A stretch of 64,000 bases of DNA from Mycobacterium sp. 1465703.0 (GTDB lineage: Bacteria; Actinomycetota; Actinomycetes; Mycobacteriales; Mycobacteriaceae), in assembly GCF_001672975.1 (NCBI RefSeq), contig NZ_LZKU01000277.1, positions 1-64,000 of the forward strand. The letters are read 5' to 3'. The position numbers were made by a program, and so were the translations under genes. Shown one piece after another: positions 59,624 through 64,000 of this stretch. Under the pieces are notes generated by a model, which was not told the origin of the DNA, did not search any database, and saw only the letters and a program-made list of their open reading frames with translations. Numbering within the stretch: position 1 is the stretch's first letter; every line of letters begins with the position of its first letter.

Positions 59624-60262
59624 ATGACACCGCGGTTTCTGCCCTATTCCACCAGGCCGGGCCGGCTGGCCGCCCAGCTGTTCAGCGACCTCGCCGTGGT
59701 CGTGTGGACAGTGCTCTGGCTGCTCGTCGGGCTGGCGGTCTATGACGCCGTCGCCACTATCGCCGACGCCGGGCGGCAAGTCGAGAGTGGCGCCAACGGT
59801 ATTGCCGGCAACCTCGCGTCGGCCGGCCACGGCGCCCAGCACATCCCGGTGGTGGGCGACACGGTCAGCAAGCCGCTCAACTCGGCCAGCCAGGCGGCGC
59901 TGGACATCGCGGGCGCCGGCCACGACCTGGACAGCACGGCGAGCTGGCTCGCGGTGCTGCTTGCGATGGCAGTCGTGGCGGTGCCGATTCTCATCGCCGT
60001 GCTCCCGTGGCTTTTTTTGCGGCTTCGCTTCTTTCGGCGAAAGTTGGCGGTGACCGCATTGGCCTCGACTCCGGCCGGTACGCAATTGCTTGCGCTGCGC
60101 GCGTTGACCAATCGCCAACCCCGGAAACTGATGGCCGTCAGCGCGGACCCGGTCGGTGGGTGGCGCCGCGAAGATCCCGCCACCATCGGCGAGCTGGCCG
60201 CGCTGGAATTACGGTCGGCCGGTATCGCGATCCGTGGGAGTGCGCAGCAACGCGCGCGTTAA
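59624..60262 (+). CDS. Conserved membrane protein (Rv0779c-like)
   Basis: A 212-residue protein with two strong membrane helices (about residues 20-45 and 108-135) enclosing a 60-residue extracytoplasmic region rich in Ala, Gly and Asp (GRQVESGANGIAGNLASAG, SASQAALDIAGAGHD). The C-terminal cytosolic part is basic, then ends in an acidic-to-basic tail. It is divergent from purC. Its last 54 bases overlap, tail to tail, the TDT transporter gene on the other strand. No function is known. Confidence 0.8.
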   Translation: MTPRFLPYSTRPGRLAAQLFSDLAVVVWTVLWLLVGLAVYDAVATIADAGRQVESGANGIAGNLASAGHGAQHIPVVGDTVSKPLNSASQAALDIAGAGHDLDSTASWLAVLLAMAVVAVPILIAVLPWLFLRLRFFRRKLAVTALASTPAGTQLLALRALTNRQPRKLMAVSADPVGGWRREDPATIGELAALELRSAGIAIRGSAQQRAR

Positions 60263-61231
60263 GAGCAGCAGTCCGGCGACGACAACAATGAACCACGCGG
60301 CCAACGCATCCCAGAAGAAGACCAGCGAAACGGTGAGCAGCGATCGCTGACCGATTTCGATAGCCATGGCGAAGCTGGCCGCGGAATACATGCCCAGCGG
60401 GAAGACGAAGGCCCACCACACACCGGCGAACCGCAGCACGTCGGGATAGCGCCTGATGCGGTGCAGGGCGAAGTAGATCAGCGGCGGGATCCACAGCGTG
60501 GCAGTCACCCACGTCACGATGGTGACCGCGCGCACCGGTCCGGCCAGCCAGGCGGGGGCCACACTATAGATGTCGTCGCCGGCCAGCGTCGCAATTGCCA
60601 TGCCGCCCATCAGGATCCAGGTGTCGGGTTCAAAGCCGTCCCGGTCCTGACGTTCGTTCACGACGCGCCACAGAGTCAGCCAGGTCATCAGGGCATAGAT
60701 GCACAGCGCCGCCACCCATCCGGCCACAGCGACCGCGAGCCACCAGTGTTGGCCGGTGTGACGGGCCGCCCGGGCGATCACAATCGCTAAGCCAGAGGTT
60801 CCCACGCTGCCCAATTGCCAGGCGCCGTGGGCGCGATCGCGCAGCTCTGGCCAGCGGTGCGCCGACATATTCCGCGCGCTGAGCAGGATCAGCACCAACC
60901 AGGACACCGGGCAGACGACGCCGAGCACCCATGCCAGCAACACATTGGACGACAACCGCGAATCGATCACCGCGCAGGCGGCGACAAAGGTGATCAAGCG
61001 CAGGGTGACGTCGGGATCGGTCAGATCCCAGCGCAACTGGTGGCCGGGGGTGCAGGCTTTGGCGGCAACGAAGGCAACCAGGAGGACCAGGCCGAGGGTG
61101 GCGATGACGCCCATCGTGTCGCTGATCAAGCGATATCCGTGGTTGTGCGCGCCGATCGACAAGATTCCCGTTGCCATCACCGCGGCGAACACATCGGGTG
61201 AGGGCTCGACGTCGGCGCACCGGATGGTCAC
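60209..61231 (-). CDS. TDT/TehA-family transporter (C4-dicarboxylate / tellurite-resistance type)
   Basis: A 340-residue integral membrane protein with about ten helices: AAVMATGILSIGAHNHGY near the start is the TehA/SLAC1 signature, followed by LLLVAFVAAKAC, WLVLILLSARNM, GMAIATLAGDDI and FPLGMYSAASFAMAIEIG. TDT proteins are anion channels or transporters (malate, chloride, tellurite). The start is GTG 61231, overlapping the cyp126 stop by four bases (GTGA); the open frame to 61588 is an artefact of antisense. It ends inside the convergent Rv0779c-like gene. Confidence 0.82.
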   Translation of the reverse strand: MTIRCADVEPSPDVFAAVMATGILSIGAHNHGYRLISDTMGVIATLGLVLLVAFVAAKACTPGHQLRWDLTDPDVTLRLITFVAACAVIDSRLSSNVLLAWVLGVVCPVSWLVLILLSARNMSAHRWPELRDRAHGAWQLGSVGTSGLAIVIARAARHTGQHWWLAVAVAGWVAALCIYALMTWLTLWRVVNERQDRDGFEPDTWILMGGMAIATLAGDDIYSVAPAWLAGPVRAVTIVTWVTATLWIPPLIYFALHRIRRYPDVLRFAGVWWAFVFPLGMYSAASFAMAIEIGQRSLLTVSLVFFWDALAAWFIVVVAGLLLLTRALLRTPTDRDTGRP

Positions 61232-62493
61232 TGTCCTTCGCGTAGCTCCACGACGAGGTGCCGGATGCCGGTATGCCGATTGCTGCGGGCCCATTCGACC
61301 CGGACGACGCGCACTCCACCGAACCGGTTGAGCAGCTCTTCGAACAGCACCCGCAGCTCCAGCCGGGCCAAATTGGCACCCAGGCAATAGTGCACACCCT
61401 GGCCGAACCCCAGATGCGGGTTGGGCTTTCGGGTGATGTCGAATTCGTCGGCGTTCCCGAACACGCCCGCATCGCGATTCGCCGAGCCCTCCCAAATCTG
61501 TACCTTCTGTCCGGCCTCGATCGACTGCCCGCCCAGCGTGATGTCGCGGGTAGCGGTGCGCCGCTTGGAGGGCGATGGGGAGGTCCATCTCACCATCTCT
61601 TCGACCGCCGTGGGCAGCGCGTCGAGATCGCCACGCAGTGCCTGCAATTGGTGCGGATGGTTGGCCAGCGCCAGCAGTCCGCCCGCGACCGCGTTGCGGG
61701 TGGTCTCCGCGCCGGCGCTGAACAACAAACTGAAGAACAGGTACAGCTCGAGATCTGAAAGTGCCGACGCGTCAACACCATCGAGGTCGTCGAGCGTTGC
61801 GTTGGCCACTACCGACAACATGTCGTCGGACGGGTTTTCGCGCTTGGACGCGATCAACTGGCGGCCGTACTCATACATCCGCGATCCGGCCGCTGCGTCT
61901 CTTTCGGAGACCGACAGCTGCGAGAGCGCAGCCTTGCGCGAACCACCGAAATCGAACTGCGGCTCGATCGCCTCGAACAACCAATGCCGTTCGGATTCCG
62001 GGACGCCCAGCAGGATGCAGATCATCTGCATCGGCAGCTCGGCAGCGATGTCGACCAGGAAGTCGAACGGCTCGCCGGGCACCACCGCGTCCAGCAGCCG
62101 CCGCGCCCGGGTCCGCAGATCATCTTCGACCAGACGAATCATCCGCGGTGTCAGCCCGGAGCTGACCAGGCGCCGAATCCGGGAATGCCGCGGATCGTCC
62201 ATCATGTTGAGCACCTGGCCGGCGATCGCCAGGTCCTGCAACAGCGTGCCGCCGTACGGCCGACTCCCACCGGTTACCGAGGAATACGTCACCGGATCCT
62301 TGAGAACCTCAAGCGTTTCCGCGTAGCTGGCCACCGACCAGAAGCCTTCGCCGTCCGGGGTATTGTCGGTCGGTGAATGCCAGTACACCGGGGCCTCTCG
62401 CCGGTGGATGGCGAACAGGTCATGCGGAAATCCATTGGCGAAGTTGTCCAGATCGGTGAAGTCGATCTGCGACAGCGCTCCGACCAGCGTCAC
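61228..62493 (-). CDS. cyp126: Cytochrome P450, CYP126 family
   Basis: A 421-residue bacterial class I P450. The I-helix segment is SLLFSAGAETTRNAV (acid-alcohol pair), the K-helix E-x-x-R is EMVR, and the heme-binding loop HLGFGQGVHYCLGAN has Cys370. Location next to purB and the sequence match CYP126 (Rv0778). Its substrate is unknown. Both neighbours overlap it by four bases, so it is translationally tied to purB upstream and the TDT transporter downstream. Confidence 0.9.
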   Translation of the reverse strand: MTLVGALSQIDFTDLDNFANGFPHDLFAIHRREAPVYWHSPTDNTPDGEGFWSVASYAETLEVLKDPVTYSSVTGGSRPYGGTLLQDLAIAGQVLNMMDDPRHSRIRRLVSSGLTPRMIRLVEDDLRTRARRLLDAVVPGEPFDFLVDIAAELPMQMICILLGVPESERHWLFEAIEPQFDFGGSRKAALSQLSVSERDAAAGSRMYEYGRQLIASKRENPSDDMLSVVANATLDDLDGVDASALSDLELYLFFSLLFSAGAETTRNAVAGGLLALANHPHQLQALRGDLDALPTAVEEMVRWTSPSPSKRRTATRDITLGGQSIEAGQKVQIWEGSANRDAGVFGNADEFDITRKPNPHLGFGQGVHYCLGANLARLELRVLFEELLNRFGGVRVVRVEWARSNRHTGIRHLVVELREGQ

Positions 62494-63908
62494 AAGATCG
62501 CACCCGGAGCGTACTTGGCCGCATCCGGGTAGCGGCTCACCAGCGCGTCCACCTGCGCCGCTACCTCGTCCACCTGGTCGCCGGCGGCACCGGTGAAAGC
62601 CTTCTTGTCGGCAAGCGCGGCATCCAGGGCGGCCCGGTCCAGCGGCAACCGCTCGTCGGCGGCCAGTCGATCCAACAGATCGGGCTCGGCTCCCTGTTCG
62701 CGCATGGCCAGCGCGGTTGCCACCGCATGTTCGCGGATCACGTGATGTGCGGCCTCACGGCCCATTCCGGCGCGTACCGCGGCGATCAGCACCTTGGTGG
62801 TGGCCAGGAACGGCAAGTAGCGGTCCAGCTCGCGACCGATCACCGCCGGATAGGCGCCGAACTCGTCGAGCACCGTCAGGAACGTCTCGATCTGACCGTC
62901 GATGGCAAAGAAGCTGTCGGGCAAGGCAACTCGACGTACCACCGAGCAGAACACGTCGCCCTCGTTCCACTGCGCGCCGGCCAGCTCGGCGGTCATCGAG
63001 GCGTAGCCGCGCAGCACCACCTGCAGCCCGTTGACCCGTTCGCAGCTGCGCGTGTTCATCTTGTGCGGCATCGCCGACGAACCGACCTGCCCCGGCGCGA
63101 ATCCCTCGGTGACCAGCTCGTGCCCGGCCATCAGTCGGATGGTGTGCGCCATCGATGACGGTCCGGCGCCCAGCTGTACCAGCGCCGAGAGCACGTCGTG
63201 ATCCAGCGAGCGCGGATACACCTGCCCGACACTGGTCAAAACCGTTGCGAATCCCAAGAATTCGGCCACACGTCGCTCGAGTTCGGCGAGCTTGGCCGCG
63301 TCGCCGTCCAACAGGTCGAGCATGTCCTGCGCGGTGCCCATCGGGCCTTTGATGCCGCGCAGCGGGTAACGGTCGATCAAGTCCCGCAGCCTGGTCAGCG
63401 CGATCAGCGTCTCCTGCGCCGCCGAGGCGAACCTTTTACCCAGCGTGGTGGCTTGCGCGGCGACGTTGTGGCTGCGTCCGGCCATCACCAGGTCGCGATA
63501 GGCCACAGCCCGCTCGGCGAGCCGCGCCGCGACCGCCACACCGTGCGCGAACACCAGTTCCAGCGAGCGCCGGATCTGCAGTTGCTCCACGTTCTCGGTC
63601 AGATCGCGACTGGTCATGCCCTTGTGCACGTGCTCGTGGCCGGCCAGCGCATTGAATTCCTCAATGCGCGCCTTGACGTCGTGGCGCAGCACCCGTTCAC
63701 GGTCCGCGATCGACGCCAGATCGACGTCCTCGAGCACTCGCTCGTAGTCGGCGATCGCCTGGGCAGGCACCGAGACGCCCAGTTCGGCCTGGGCGCGCAG
63801 CACCGCCAGCCACAGCCGGCGCTCGGCGACGACCTTGGCCTCCGGCGACCAGATCGCGACCATCTCGGCACTGGCGTACCGGGCGGCCAGCACGTTGGGA
63901 ATGCTCAC
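62490..63908 (-). CDS. purB: Adenylosuccinate lyase PurB
   Basis: A 472-residue lyase that cleaves SAICAR and adenylosuccinate, two steps of purine synthesis. The signature loop GSSAMPHKMNTRSCE, GMTSRDLTEN and MAGRSHNVAAQATTLGKR hold the catalytic Ser and His residues. GTG 63908 is preceded by GAGG; the frame opens at 63998. The stop overlaps the cyp126 ATG (ATGA). Confidence 0.95.
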   Translation of the reverse strand: MSIPNVLAARYASAEMVAIWSPEAKVVAERRLWLAVLRAQAELGVSVPAQAIADYERVLEDVDLASIADRERVLRHDVKARIEEFNALAGHEHVHKGMTSRDLTENVEQLQIRRSLELVFAHGVAVAARLAERAVAYRDLVMAGRSHNVAAQATTLGKRFASAAQETLIALTRLRDLIDRYPLRGIKGPMGTAQDMLDLLDGDAAKLAELERRVAEFLGFATVLTSVGQVYPRSLDHDVLSALVQLGAGPSSMAHTIRLMAGHELVTEGFAPGQVGSSAMPHKMNTRSCERVNGLQVVLRGYASMTAELAGAQWNEGDVFCSVVRRVALPDSFFAIDGQIETFLTVLDEFGAYPAVIGRELDRYLPFLATTKVLIAAVRAGMGREAAHHVIREHAVATALAMREQGAEPDLLDRLAADERLPLDRAALDAALADKKAFTGAAGDQVDEVAAQVDALVSRYPDAAKYAPGAIL

Positions 63909-63945
63909 TTGGTCCTCACGAACACACAGCTTACGGTCGCGGCCA

Positions 63946-63951
63946 TAGCCT
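63946..63951 (+). promoter_or_regulatory. -10 box TAGCCT for the DUF429 gene
   Basis: TAGCCT ends six bases before GTG 63958, so the partial gene at the window edge is probably leaderless. Confidence 0.45.
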
Positions 63952-63957
63952 ATGCGG

Positions 63958-64000
63958 GTGTACTTCGCCGGCGTCGACCTCGCGTGGGCGGGCCGCAACC
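63958..64000 (+). CDS. DUF429 family protein (Rv0776c-like), cut by window end
   Basis: Only the first 14 residues are visible (VYFAGVDLAWAGRN), but the G-V-D-x-A-W motif is the characteristic start of DUF429 proteins, an RNase H-like fold group of unknown function. GTG 63958 follows TAGCCT by six bases; the ATG two codons earlier (63952) is the alternative start. Divergent from purB. Confidence 0.6.
   Translation, partial: MYFAGVDLAWAGRN

Noticed and set aside
61232..61588. 119-residue extension of the TDT transporter
   Set aside because: It overlaps cyp126 in another frame; the GTGA coupling start and the first membrane helix fit GTG 61231.

Overview
The window is actinobacterial and almost certainly from a slow-growing, non-tuberculous Mycobacterium. 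It is GC-rich and carries mycothiol synthase (mshD), the lipomannan factor lmeA, glnR, desA1, cyp126, an encapsulin/DyP pair and many leaderless genes starting with GTG or ATG 6-9 bases after a TANNNT box. From memory, gene order follows M. tuberculosis Rv0827c to Rv0776c, read in the opposite direction. There is no IS element, tRNA, rRNA or CRISPR array. Species assignment is inference; all Rv numbers and comparisons with M. tuberculosis are recalled, not searched.

Layout. 1-4.7 kb: metal sensor kmtR and a His-rich peptide, an mpaB-type oxygenase divergent from its TetR neighbour, the acyl desaturase desA1 and a tRNA-dihydrouridine synthase. 4.9-11.7 kb: an LCP cell-wall ligase, phoY2 and a complete phosphate ABC transporter (pstS-pstC-pstA-phoT) that M. 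tuberculosis lacks at this position. 11.9-17.7 kb: mshD-glnR, lmeA-thiX, then a cysteine-sensing poly-Cys leader peptide ahead of DUF4395-cysA-sseC, a 32-residue membrane microprotein and a nitrobindin-like protein. 17.7-30.9 kb: a candidate small RNA, pabC, ygfZ, DUF3073, purM, purF, an orphan mceA-type gene, a CPBP protease, purL, an XRE regulator and pepC.

30.9-33.3 kb: a ten-copy 57/58-bp tandem repeat fills the pepC-dyp intergenic region and runs into the promoter of the dyp-enc nanocompartment operon. 33.4-44.7 kb is the accessory part: an SDR, a MOSC/ferredoxin-reductase fusion, an Asp-nucleophile alpha/beta hydrolase, two tandem TetR regulators, and a six-gene operon (oxidoreductase, DUF427, VOC, TMEM175-type channel, HAD dehalogenase, cupin). 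Five copies of TGGG-N8-CCCA lie in the promoters of these units and define a likely local regulon. 44.7-64 kb: lipid acyltransferases, purQS, an exported protein, an MBL-fold protein, a flavin dehydrogenase, DUF2334, a tandem pair of emrB-type exporters, an unsplit oligopeptidase B, purC, and a translationally coupled purB-cyp126-TDT transporter unit.

The genes for five steps of de novo purine synthesis (purF, purLQS, purM, purC, purB) are all on the minus strand but scattered. The least explained signals are the TGGG-N8-CCCA regulon, the minus-strand transcript candidate at 17.7-17.9 kb, the repeat-derived dyp promoter and the orphan mce gene.
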